Source: Butyriboletus loyo
Lineage: Eukaryota; Basidiomycota; Agaricomycetes; Boletales; Boletaceae
Assembly (NCBI GenBank): GCA_038093515.1
Contig: JBBPSI010000145.1
Location: 1-63,694, forward strand
Length of the DNA stretch: 63,694 bases
Direction: 5' to 3'
The notes beneath the pieces are model-generated. The model saw nothing but the letters and a program-made list of their open reading frames with translations. It had not been told where the DNA came from and did no database searches. Below, piece by piece: positions 41,162-52,928 of this stretch (positions within the stretch are counted from its first letter, which is position 1; every line of letters starts with the position of its first letter). A program made the position numbers and the translations under genes.

Positions 41162-42578
41162 ATGGAAGGCTTCCAGTTCATCATCGAGTCTCCCCAGGAA
41201 GCTCAAAGTCACAAGAAACGCCCTCGTCTCGTCACGTCCTGTGATAATTGGTACGTTGCCTCGTGCTGTTTTACGTTCCCCCCCCCCATCTTCACCTGTT
41301 CTCTTTCAGTCGCTTAAAAAAGGTCAAATGTCTTCAGTCCAGTACGGACTCGCCTTGCGAAGCATGCAAGGGCGCAAATATCCTATGCAAATTTCGAGAT
41401 CGAGAGCGCTACTTTGCCGAACGTAGTCGAGCCATCACCGGACCTAACGTCACACGTCCACCCAGCAGGGCTGGATACGCATCTCACGAAATGGCCAGGA
41501 CCGAGAGCACTATCCCAGAGTTTCTTGTATCAGATGGCCCTCCAGCGCAATCACCGTCCATGCATCGCGCCTCGTCATATTCGCCCCCTCAGTCAACGGC
41601 ACAAAGTAACGATGGTCATGTACGCTACCAATCTTACCCTCTTGACCATTCCAAGAGTTCAGGATCTCACAACGGTCACCGTGCCACCCATTCCGCTTCT
41701 GGTCTTTCGTACGGAAGACAGGTCGAGCCATCGCCACAATATAGGTCGTCCATGCTTTTCGATGCCGGACACCCGTCGTCTCCTCAGCGGGCCTGGATGC
41801 AACAGTTCATACAATCGTTCGCCAGCAACATGGGCGTGCAGTGCCCATTCCTCAGTTACGAAGACATGTACGACAAGTTTCGACGTCAAACGTTGACTCC
41901 GCTGCTTTCGAATTGCATAGCTGCTTTGGGTGCAAGGTGGCGTACCTGGCATGGACTACACAGCTCATGCTTGACGTCCCTGCAGGTTCTCCGACATCCC
42001 TGAGGTAGTCACAAGGGGCTCGCAAGCCGTCGCTGAGACCTACTGTGATATCGCGAAGGTGAGTCCATTCTCGCTTGACAGTTGCCGGCGCCAACCGAGG
42101 TATAATAGGAACAACTCTCAACATCGCTTCAACATCCTTCTGTTGAGACCCTCCAAGCGGCGATTCTTCTTGCGTGGGCAGAGTACAAGAGCGGGCGTGG
42201 GCATGGTACGTTCTTGACAACGCATCCATCGAGTCGTTGCTGATAAGCGCGGGACCAGGTTTTCGTCAGTATAGCGATGTGCGTGTGGTTCGAACCGATG
42301 TGCGAGTTTTGCCTGATCGGCACTTCCCACAGCTCGCCGTGCAGGCTGCCATGGCGATTGGCCTGTCCGAAGCATCGTCGCTCCAACTGAGTCCGTACGA
42401 TCCGTATCAAAATCGACTACGGATGACATGGTCAAGTTTGAGTCAGTTGCGGCTTTACGCCTCCTCGTGTATGCCTCTTTCTACGTTCTCGCGGTCTCTC
42501 GGGCTGATTGTCGCTCTGATCGGTTCAACCAGTGGCGGCGCAGAAACTCGGTTGATGACATCTGCTGTTCACATATGA
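41162..42578 (+). CDS. Zn2Cys6 transcription factor, apparently shortened
   Basis: Six exons: 41162-41250, 41310-41936, 41986-42058, 42109-42205, 42259-42278 and 42333-42578, about 383 aa. The binuclear zinc cluster lies at residues about 27-60: SCDNCRLKKVKC, then CEACKGANILC, with RDRER after it. A Ser/His-rich linker follows. The start of the fungal-specific middle domain is recognisable (FIQSFASNMGVQCPFLSYED, SVETLQAAILLAWAEYKSGR, GHGFRQYSDLAVQAAMAIGL, NRLRMTW), but it stops about 45 codons later, where related regulators continue for several hundred residues. The last exon reads into unrelated Ser/Leu-rich sequence. The 20-nt exon 5 is required for the GFRQYSD block. It may be a truncated or decaying regulator, or have a missed downstream exon set. 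Confidence 0.78.
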
Positions 42579-45500
42579 ATGAGGTGGAGCCCCTCCGACG
42601 GCAAAGATCGCAACTATTGAACATCATACCCTTTTTAGTCATTCTTCTAAATCACACGCGGAGTTTTAGGCATCATTCACTTTTTCATTTTTTTTGGCAT
42701 GTCTGCATAATCAAACGATCCAGGGTAACATGTCATACACATGCGCAGCCGTCGATGGGGGGGAGGGGGGTTGTTTTTTCTTTTTTCTTTCTAAACGGAA
42801 TATATTTACATGTAGAGTTGCTTCTTTTTCATTCCGTCATGTATGGACGATTTGTCACTTTACTCTTAGGGAAATTATTATCTGATAGAATATGTAATTT
42901 ACATCGTGTTCTTCGAATGTGAGGGAGTGTGTAATACCTTTGCAGGTTGATGGCGTCCGAGTCCAGGCTTGAGAAGGCAGCCTTTACATGCACGTCTGAG
43001 ATGCGCGCTGTCGGCTGCTTACGGAGCTTCCCCCTTCCTTCCTGGCAAGAACAGGGAACTGTCACCGACGACGACGACGACCTGGGTGGGTCCCCGGGAA
43101 TACTTTTTAGTGACTAATTAAATGCTCCCTACCTCGCGTACCATGCCTGATCTGACGGCATTGCTCGAGGAATTTCAAGAAAGAGAAAGTTAGACACCGA
43201 GCTCGACACGAGGCTGGCTTTTTGGTCGCTAGTCGCCTCGTATCGTATCGTATCATACATACGTTACTCGGCCCCCCACCCCCCTTCCTCCCCCTCCGAA
43301 AACCCGACAAAGCAAAGGACAAAGGTGGGGGAGCTGCGGAAGTGTTTTTTTTGCTTTGATTTGATTTGGTTTTCGGGCGCTTCGAAATATATAATAATAA
43401 TAATGATAATATAATGTACGTGGCCCAATTGGCCTATTCCAATTTCCAAAACGTTTACTCAAACATATGCATATGTATGCCTTTTTTTTTTTTTTCGACG
43501 CCCATCTCGGTCGTGGCCGGAGCAAGGGGGCCGACTGGGCTGTGCTACTGGTGACGGATCCACCCGACGCTTTGGCAAAAAGATCATCGTAAATCAAGTT
43601 ACCTGGGGTGGGGAGGGAAGTGGTGGCGGACGCGCGGAGGGACCATGCACCAAGGAGGAGAGGGTCCCATTTGGAATGGAATATGAGTCGAATTCAGCAA
43701 GTTACACGTATGTGACTCCACTCCACTCCAACTGCGCTCCACTTGCCTTCGTACGAACGTTCGATCGCCACTGGTGAAACGCCCAGGACCTGTTTCGGTC
43801 ACCGAAACGCGATAGCGGGTCGCTGCAACTTGGGCTGGTGCACCTCGCCTCGGACTGGCTGGCAGGGGGGTAGTCTCACGTCGGGGCATTTGCGCAGTGG
43901 GAGGCGGGGTAAGGGCATATCGGTTCTTCGAAGTAGGTTCGTCTTTAGAGTCCAGGTTCTTCGTATGCGGTTTTGCCCATGGTCAACAAGACGAAGTATG
44001 GATGTTTCATAGGCTGTTGTTCGGTGCCCAATTACAATTATTGTTCCTCTTCCCGTTGGTCGAAGGTTACTAGTTACTGTCGGAGGTCGTGCGTCACGTA
44101 GGGTACTCGGGAACGATTCTACTGCAACTTCTCAAAGTCCGTGAATACCGCACATATGATTCGTACACGCGTATCGGTATGGTTGATGGACCTTGGAGCC
44201 TAGCCAAAATTGGTGAATGATATGATATCATCAAGCGCGGTACTACATACACATACACATACCCCCAACCCTCTTTGGAACCGAATGCAATATCCTGAAA
44301 AAACGACTGTCCGGGTGGTTGAATGATTCTCACAGCTTACCACCCACTTCGAATCGCAAGATCTAGACATCGAGACGCATTGGGGGTTCGGCGCGCTCGA
44401 GGTATCACATGCAACGGTTCGTTGCTGCGTGCTACCACACCCATACCGATCGAATCGCCCCTTCCAAGTGGAACGCCCGTCTAGACTCTACGGTCTACTG
44501 CTGCCAACGGAACGTCTTTGAGTTCCGTTCCGGCGCCGTTGATGTGACACTGTTGGTGCCTGAGCAAACGACATTTAGGCGTTACCTTAAAAGACACACT
44601 ACCGCGAGGTTCGCGCACGGACGGTCATCTCAACGCAAGGGGTGATAGGTATTCAGGACCGACTTCCGGGATCATATCGTATGGAGCCGTGCACCGGAGT
44701 CTGAGTGTTACCGGTGAGTATCGCCCGAGCGTGATCGAAGGTTTGCTTGTCGATGGAGCGGTAGCATTTTGATTTTGTTGTTCCTCCCGATCGTCGTTTT
44801 GGGGGACCTTCGGGTAATATATGCCAACCCTCAAATTTCCATAAGGTTACTTACTTACTTACTCGAGTGCCACGTCACAGTACCTGCCATCGGGTAAATT
44901 AGGGGCGTGAGAACCACCCACGCTGGTGACCGGTGACGGGAAACCGCCATTCTGTCAAACGAGGAGAAAGCTGGAGAAGGTGAAAGTCGCGGTCGCCGGA
45001 GAGTAAAAAGTCAGCGCTTTGCTGCCAACCAATCGCTGGATCGATAATAGACGGGAAAGTCTAGCGTGCGTGCGTATCCGAACGACACCCAGCCAGCCCA
45101 TCGTTGTGTTGGTGCTTGCGCGATCGTGCTAGTTCGCATTAGGAACTTCGACCAGCTCAGATATCTGGTCCCGAGGGCGACGACGGCGTTGACAGTTTTT
45201 ATGTCAGGACGTTATGGTTGCCGGAATGGCAGTGTCGCTCGACTAGGTTTGCACATGTAATTTCACCTGCCATCGCCATGTCCCGTCGCTTGAACGGCAT
45301 CTAGTAAATTACGGTCGGGACACAACCATATCATTCTATCAACGGTGCACAAACTAGTCCGATGCGATGAGCATTTGGTTGATTACAGCAGCGTTCCTGT
45401 CGAGCAACATCGATTGGTATGATCGTCAGGCGTTATCCCCATATTCACGTTGATATAGTAAACCGCTGTTCGTACTGTTGTTGTGCGTGCTTTCCACTGT

Positions 45501-46087
45501 GGTTTGATCATCGGATTGGCAACGCATAGTGATTCGGGGCTCAAGGGAGCGTACCCGGAGATATCGATATCTACAGTACTACTGGATCCCATTTGACTCC
45601 CGTTGACGATCGCAGGTCTTTGACACGCCATGATAATCCAGTCATTCACGTCGCGAACTTGGGGGGACTACACCAGTTCGATCCTATCCAATTAGAGGGT
45701 CGCCACCCCAACTATCGTTTCCATCATCCCAGCAGACTCGAGCATGCCCCCAGTCGGCACTGCAAAGGCACAGACAGCCCTATCCCTAGATTCGCGCGTT
45801 CGAGAACCAGGACGGGTGCTTCACAGTGTCCGACGCGACGTCGTGGGCCCAAGCCTCGAGTCGGCATTGTTCCGACGGAGGAGCCAGAACAACGAACATT
45901 CTGTCGTCGATATGACGGTGTAGGATCAGTTCACTATTTCAATGAGAGGCACGTCTCTGAAATGTCATCGGTAACCCAGAAAACCAAGACCTAACGAAAG
46001 CTACCTCGGCCGTTGACCAGCCCCCTGACCAGCCAGGACCGTTCCATCAATGTAACCGCCTCAGATGCTGACGGTCGGTTCCGGGGG

Positions 46088-46134
46088 AGAAACAGAAACA
46101 GCGGCGGAAACAGAAACAGAAACAGAAACAGAAA
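46088..46134 (+). repeat. (AAACAG)n microsatellite
   Basis: Imperfect hexanucleotide run, interrupted once by GCGGCGG, giving six AAACAG copies in all (two before the interruption, four after). Confidence 0.85.
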
Positions 46135-46310
46135 GGGGGATCTGTATATATTGCATTGCTGGAGGGGTTTCTGCGTCTACGCTCACCTTCTGGTACAGAC
46201 CTCTTCGTCCATCCGTTTATCTGCAGTACTTGACCACCCACTCATCGGCGAGAGAACCGGTCTCACGGAGGGCGGCAGGGTGCACTTTTAGTCGTCGAGA
46301 CGGCGACGTC

Positions 46311-46337
46311 AAACGAAACGAAACGAAACGAAACGAA
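46311..46337 (+). repeat. (AAACG)n microsatellite
   Basis: Five consecutive AAACG units. Confidence 0.9.
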
Positions 46338-47284
46338 GAAAGGGAGTCCATCCCGAACACGGCGGAGGGGCCCGCGGTGGGAGCCGCGATAACGCATGGA
46401 TGCTATGAGGATGTGAGGTAGCTGATGCGCGTCTCCCTCGCCTCGTACTTCTCGGCGCCGACCGCAACTCAAAACGTGTGATGCCGCATGTGCATGATCC
46501 GCGGACATGCGAGAGCACGTGACGGACTTGAGGGTTGGGCGCGTCTTGGGCTTGGGCCTGTGGCACGGTACTCGTGCATGATGGTAGTACGCAGTACATG
46601 CACAGTCGCAAACAGTGGGAGCCGTCAGCGAACGATTCTCCTCGAAACCATCGAAGATTGAAGATTGAAGTCCAGTGCGGGTGCAACGCTTGCAGACGCC
46701 GCACAGCCCGCGGAACCACGTACGATATACATCACATCATGTACGATCCGTTCGGAAAGATGGAAGTAAAAGTGGCGATCCCACGCAAGCCTGATCATCA
46801 AAGCGATCTCAGCTGTCGGGCCTTGCGTACGAGAATTTCCCCCGCTGGCGCGCCGGGCCAGGATCGGCGGGAAAAAGCAGCAAGTCGGACATCATGACAA
46901 GAAGCCAACTCCGTGATCCGCACGGTCATCGTCCGGGAGCGGTTCTCCCACCCGGGGAGAGCGAGTCGAAGCAACACGCAGATCGCCGGAAAAAGTCGTG
47001 GGTGCGATCAATCAGGATGATCCGGAGAATGGAAAGTCGACTAGGATATCCCGCTCGTATCATCCATTAAAAGAGTCGAAATTATATGCGCGCAACGGAA
47101 AGATGAAGCCAGACGAGAAAAGCGATGGACTAGGGTAAACGTACGGAAGAGAAAGAAAAAAAAAGTCAAGCACAAGAAGTTGCTAGTAATCGACTTCCGT
47201 CTGATGCGAACCTTGCACGCGTAGATCCGAGTGAAGAGGGAGCGGGAGGGAGTCGAGCAAGGCGTTTTTCGAACCGTTCGCCCC

Positions 47285-48654
47285 CTACCGCGAGATGCCA
47301 ACACAAATGTTCACCCAACCGTCCGCACCTGCCAAGCACGCGCCCAGCCAAGCCATTTCCGTCTCTGGGGGTGCAACCACTCCTTGAATCAACGCGTATG
47401 CAAGATCAGGACCGGGTGATGGTGGAGGAAGGAACAGGAGCGGAAGGTGCGTCGTTAGGTAGTGTGACAGCGACTGCGTAGAACCTAGGCATTTCATTAG
47501 AACAGCGCAAGCGCGAGAGGGAAGCGTGCTTTCGTTAGAACGACGACGATAAATATATAGTCAAACTGGGTGTGCGTACCATCGTCTAATAATGGCGGTA
47601 CGAGGTCTTGCATGACCGGTCCGTCGGGAAGGTATAGTCTAACAGGTACACTTCGGACGTTGTATGCCCCATCGCGATCAGGTGCGCTCTGTTGATCGCT
47701 GGATGCCGGGCGCACATGCAACGAACCGCCAGAAGTAGGCGGTGGTGAACTCGGTCTCGTAGGTGCCGTTGTGGGTACGATCTTGGAAGCCACGCGCCAA
47801 TAGTCATCAAAGTTGTCTGAAACGCGTCAATGTCGTTTGTCATCGACGAGGATCGCCCAGATCAGTCAGCCAAGCTAGCTCCGAGGCGACACGTTTTAGA
47901 GCACAAGGCCCCGGCGACGAAGAAAACTCACGTTCTTTGATGCCCTCCCATATCCCGTCTTGTTCAGCCTTTCTGAGGCCAGTCATCCGTTTCGTGTTCC
48001 CCCACCGAATGAAATCTGCTTCTTTCAATTGACCCATGAAGGCTTGTTTGCAGGAATCCGCGGAGGGTGGTAACAGAAGTTTTTCGGTCGGTGGCGATGC
48101 CAGGTGAAGGATCAGTTTCAACGGTGCGACCGGTATGTTCATCCCTGATCCAGAAGCAGGCGCACTAGGTCGTATTGAAGCTGATATGATATGGTTGTCA
48201 TAGATCAAACCAATCGACCAATGCCTACAACGCGTATCGTATCAGAGATACCGTCCACGACCACAGCGCGCCATGAAGCTCCCAAAACCTCCCCAAGGTC
48301 TTCGTTGACAGGTATGCGCCAGAAAGACAGGACGTACCACTTGAGCAACGTGCCCTCTTCGCTCTCGAACCACCAATCCTCCTCCTTCAATATTTTGCCA
48401 GCTGCCTCATCAAAGACGACATCCATCAGGAATCTTCGTAGTTCGGGCATGAGCAAGGGCAGGTAGCTGACCCTCGGTGCCTGGATGTAGTAGCATTCGA
48501 GTCCGCGATCAGAATTTGCGGGGAGTTCTTTGGGATCGACGCGAATTTCGAGCGGCACCGTCCCTTCCCATGAGAGACGTCGGAAAAGCGTGATCGAAGC
48601 GGACGGCGCGAACGTTGAACCAGGGTGGTTGCGCGTTGTACCGTACGCGGACAT
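47285..48654 (-). CDS. ATG5: Autophagy protein ATG5
   Basis: Four exons: 48654-48338, 48224-47932, 47816-47580 and 47484-47285 (introns 113, 115 and 95 nt), about 348 aa. ATG5 is conjugated to ATG12 and, with ATG16, lipidates ATG8 at the phagophore. Landmarks: the N-terminal ubiquitin-fold block FRRLSWEGTVPLEIRVDP and CYYIQAPRVSYLPLLMPELR; KEEDWWFESEEGTLLKWHW across intron 1; the helical region with the ATG12 acceptor Lys in AFMGQLKEADFIRWGN; NFDDYWRVASKIVP; then the second ubiquitin fold RSVPVRLYLPDGPVMQDLVP and the C-terminal Gln-Gly-Val segment, YALIQGVVAPPETEM. The start is the ATG at 48654, 34 codons before the conserved WEGTVPLEI block. The gene lies just beyond the left arm of the inverted repeat described elsewhere. 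Confidence 0.95.
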
Positions 48655-48742
48655 TTGACGAAGAACCCAGCACCAAACAAAGATTCGAGGCTGCAAGCAA
48701 TACTCTTATGAGCACGTGACTCGCCGTATCAGTCGCTTTTCT

Positions 48743-49084
48743 GGTGGAAACATCAGCTATCCACCCCGACTCGTTCAATGGTGTCCAGTTCAGTCCGTTC
48801 GAATGTGCATAAATCTACAGAAGTAGGCAACGAAGTCCTCGGCGACGGCAAATAAATGTCACTGAGGGTCCTACCACGATCGACATCAGAAGTTGCTGGG
48901 TAGAACACTGCCTCGTCAAAGCACAGTGGATGCACCGACCCATACACTTACCACAGGCCTCAGCATGCGTATATTTGGTTTGGGATGGCAACCGGTGGAT
49001 ACAATCGTCGCATCCACCCTAACTGTGCTGGGTCCGTCTATGATCACACCGGTCATGGATCCATCAGCTAGGGTCATCCCTGTA
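48743..49084 (+). repeat. Left arm of imperfect inverted repeat
   Basis: Blocks match the reverse complement of 51928-52376, for example GACTCGTTCAATGGTGTCCA, AGAAGTAGGCAACGAAGTCC, GTAGAACACTGCCTCGTCAA, TTTGGTTTGGGATGGCAACC and CCATCAGCTAGGGTCATCCC. The arm is shorter than its partner through several deletions. On the minus strand an open frame with LCFDEAVFYPAT is shared with the other arm. Confidence 0.88.
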
Positions 49085-49132
49085 CAAGAAGTGATACTAC
49101 AACTTGAGCGATGAGTTCATGGCCATCGAATC

Positions 49133-51337
49133 CTAGATGAAAATCTTTGTCAAGTATGCCCTCACCCCCTCAGCGCCGCGCACGATGGCACCCACGACAC
49201 CGTCAGGCCTGACCACGACCACCTTCCTCTCTCCCTTCACCACCAGGTACCCCCGGTAAGCGTATCCACCGCGATCAACGACAACGTCCGCCTGCGGTAC
49301 AGTCGTCACCTCAGAACCCTGCGGAAGGACGATCACCGGGCGAATCACGTCCCCAGGATACCTCCCCAACACCTCGAGGACATCCGTCGACGACGCCGCA
49401 TCCGGACCGAACACGAGCACCGTGTGATAAGTCGGGCTAAACACGTCAAACAGCCTCGTCTCTGTCCCCGCTCCGGCAGCCATGACCAACTCCGTCGCAT
49501 CCGGGCCCCTGTCTCCTGCCACCAACACCCCCTCATCTAATACCCCATACGCATTTACAGGCTCGGCGTGCGTAAATTCGTCCACCACGATCGGGCTCGT
49601 CCGGTAGTTCACACCGAGCATGTTCATCCGCTTTTCGCGCTCCATGGCACGCTCGGTCGTCGACGCTTCGCGTAACTGGTGGAGGATCCCGGTGGTTATG
49701 TTAAGCATCTCAGCGATGACGGGGAGTCGCTCTGTGGTGTAGGAATCGAGGAGGGAGGGAGGGGAGAGACCTTTGTGGACAAGGGATACTTTCCAGGACA
49801 GATTGAGCTGTCCAGACGACGCCATCAGCCAAGGAGAATACGCCATTCAGATATACCTACAGCATCTTGGACACACGTGTTTAGGCCTTGGCCTCCAGTA
49901 GGACTGTGAACACTGATCTAGGTTAGAAAATGCTTGTATGGTGCATAGAGAGTGACATCTACATACTGGGCAGCATCTGCACAAGTTACATCTTGGTGAG
50001 CAAAGGAAATAGTAACACGGATTGTCTTACCCCCAGCAATAAAAACTCGACCACCACCAAACTTGTCGACCATCCTGATGTTGGGCCTATCCCGAGTCAT
50101 GTAGGATCGGCGAACCTGCTCTTACAATATGACTCACCGATACTCTGACAGAAAGATGACCTTTCTAACATCAATTTCACGTCCGATCAGCTCGGCCATG
50201 CATTTAATCATCAACTGCTCGTCGGCGATAAGCTGTTTCGGATCATATTCCTTCAAGATCATTAGGAACTGGAAACCATCGGGGGCTATTTCATCCGTCG
50301 GGCGAAGCATAAGGCTATCCAACCATTAGATACAACACCAAAAGAGATCAAGAAATAGACACTTACAAGTTAGAAGATCTGTTGCCCAGGAAGTGCCAGT
50401 GCTGGGTGCAATTTTAATGAGTTGTCCCACATTAAATAATCAGTGGACATAAAGTGGGTACCTCTCTGTCGATCCCTTCAACCTCTAGGCAGACATCTCC
50501 GACAAGTGAGGAAAAATCTTGCACGGTTTCGCCGAGGAACGCCAACCCAAGTTGTTTCCGAGTGACTCCTGGAAAAAACAAACATGGGTCCTGCAACAAA
50601 AGGGTTGGTTCATAGAGGTCACACACCTCTAGCACCGTCCACCCCAATAAGATATGAAGCCTCGAAAGTTTCAGAGATTTCTTCGCCATCCTTCTTCTTG
50701 ACCAACTTTGCGAGTATGCGCTCTCCATCGTCTTCGAACGACTGGAGTTCCGTTCCGAGCTCGACGAAACAACCATACTTTTCAAGGTGAGAACGGAAAA
50801 TTTCTTCCAGCACCGGTTGACCGAGAAGCTTTGGGTCACCCTACAGAACGTACGCAATCAATCGTCGTCGCAAAAAAGTCGAAGTACACTTGCATAAGGA
50901 ATCGAGGGGGTTGGGTTGTTGTGGGTGAACATCGCAAAGGTCTTGGTGGGCTCGAGCGTGCCAGGCTTATATTCACGTATAGGCAGCACTGGCGTAGCTC
51001 TCTCATGAATCTCATGTACGCGGAGAAAGTGGAATGCTTCAAAGGTACGGGGCTATCGAAACAACAAACCACCATACTATCTATCAGCGCACATCGGTAC
51101 GTGGTTTATTATATCGGGGACTTACCCAAAGCCCATGGCCACGCTGGTCGATATGGTAGTGGGGTTCCTTTTCGATTATTCGAACGGGGATGTGGTTCTG
51201 CAACAGTGTCAGCGCGACGGCAAGCCCAGATGGCCCACCACCGGCCTAGTACACCACGTATCCACGTTAGCCGCTTGTCGATCGCACCAAAAACCAGGGA
51301 GACTTGCCACGAGTACAGGCGCAACAGAAGGCGTCAT
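49133..51337 (-). CDS. FAD-dependent monooxygenase, phenol-hydroxylase/PHBH type
   Basis: Eleven exons: 51337-51308, 51245-51126, 51052-50888, 50840-50627, 50568-50462, 50401-50367, 50314-50138, 50086-50031, 49976-49967, 49912-49861 and 49807-49133, about 546 aa. Group A flavin hydroxylase using NAD(P)H and O2 on aromatic substrates; the substrate is unknown. The FAD motifs are complete: APVLVAGGGPSGLAVALTLL (Rossmann GxGxxG), YLIGVDGARGVTR (DG motif) and GDAAHVHSPTGGQGLNT (GD motif). The PHBH-fold palm then continues with ALNLSWKVSLVHKGL and LLDSYTTERLPVI. The C-terminal about 150 residues resemble the thioredoxin-like domain of phenol hydroxylases. The GD motif needs a 10-nt exon (49976-49967). 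The first intron (51307-51246) uses a GC donor, GCAAGT. The gene sits entirely between the two inverted-repeat arms. Confidence 0.93.
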
Positions 51338-51927
51338 GACAGTGAAACGAATCGGGGGGACTGAAGTCTACGATGTTGCACAGGGAAGCAGAATGTGCTT
51401 CGGGTCATTGCACCCCATATGTAACACTTCGGCAACCTATAGTTTAGTCGGCGACATCCTGCAAGGAGACTTTGTGTAGCTTGGTGCACTGCCGGTGGGC
51501 CGCGGCGACGGTCAACATGTGACCCCGCAGAATCATTTTATTAATGTTGGTGCACATGATGTGACCTTATCAGCGTTTATAGCTCGCGTGGTGCCTGATG
51601 GCAGTGACTTGAAATGAGGGCGTTACCTTCATCCCAATTTAGCAAATAGACAACTAGCGAGCACTCACTGAAGGAGGTATATCGTGAACGTCAAACTTGA
51701 CAGATCGTATTGTAGTCAGGAGTACTCATATGTTAGCAGCCTCGTTATCTTGATGCTTCTAAATCTAGCTCAGCAATTACGCTCGCACACTTGGATTATA
51801 TACCAAGGTCCACTCGCGCGAAACTGGGACGTGGGTCGGAGATGGTGTGGTGTCCAGCTGGTATCAGTGAATGAGCAGTAACTTGCAAGAAAGGTCATTT
51901 AGCGCCATGACAACATTTACTTGGATC

Positions 51928-52376
51928 AGGGGATGACCCTAGCTGATGGATCTATGACCCACAGCTGCGGTGTGCATGGAGATAGTGACATCACCAAATG
52001 GACTAGTCTGACGGATCCAGACATTTGGAGTGGATGCGCCGATTGTATCCACCGGTTGCCATCCCAAACCAAAGATATGCATGCTGAGGCCCGTGATATT
52101 TGAGTACGACTGCCGGTTGTCCGTAAGTGGGGATGATGGATCGGTGGATCCACTGTGCTTTGACGAGGCAGTGTTCTACCCAGCAACTTATGATGTCAAT
52201 CGTGGTAGGACCCTTTCGAATAAAAGTGACATTTATTTACCGTTGCCGAGGACTTCGTTGCCTACTTCTGCAGATTTATGCACATGCAGACGGACTGGCT
52301 AATGGACTGAGGGGCTGGACACCACTGAACGAGTCGAGATGGGAGTAACATGATGAACAGTTGATGTTTCCACTGA
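51928..52376 (-). repeat. Right arm of imperfect inverted repeat
   Basis: The plus strand carries GGATGACCCTAGCTGATGG, GGTTGCCATCCCAAACCAAA, TTGACGAGGCAGTGTTCTAC, GGACTTCGTTGCCTACTTCT and TGGACACCACTGAACGAGTC, the reverse complements of the left-arm blocks. It contains extra sequence (about 51950-52015 and 52097-52125) absent from the left arm. Confidence 0.88.
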
Positions 52377-52928
52377 CTTGAAATGATCCATGCGGAAAAG
52401 CTAAGTGATTCCCGCGCCGTGCGCCACCCAGGATTTGCTCTTTGGACCAACGAACCAACAACGAACCAACAACGAACCACCTCCACGTCGCAAGGAAGAC
52501 GGTGACTACGCTTAACGCTGCGGAAGACGCACAGGACCAACGGTCGGGCTGTGACCTCTAGAAAGACCGGGCAAAGTGACGCGCTTTGACCTTTGGCAGG
52601 TGTCAAGCTTGTTGCATTGTCTAATAGCGCCGGTACGATGGCGGTCTACGCTGTGAGTAGTGCTTATTTATCGCGAGTGGACCACGACGGATCGCTTTGG
52701 CTGTTGTGGAGGGAGATATAAAGGACAAGCTGACGGAGAGATGGACAGAGCAAACAGGAGCACAACAACGTGGACCCACAAGGACCTACTAAAACGGATC
52801 TCCCAGCGCCTGTCTTTTTTCCCGCTCTATTTCACCGACGCGTCTCTCTCCCAAACCACATCTATCTTCCCCTTCTCCCTTATCCTCCCTTCTCTCCCTT
52901 CTATCTCCCATCCCATCCTTGGTCGCAC

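Larger units (their letters stand above)
42579..47284. other. Gene-poor 4.7-kb region with microsatellites
   Basis: No reading frame could be joined into a recognisable protein. Simple repeats present: an AAACAG-type hexamer run at 46088-46134, an AAACG pentamer run at 46311-46337, a T15 tract near 43482-43496 and TTAC repeats near 44848-44862. Confidence 0.5.

Noticed and set aside
46088..46134. CRISPR-like regular repeats
   Set aside because: Simple hexanucleotide run without spacers in a fungal genome; a microsatellite.
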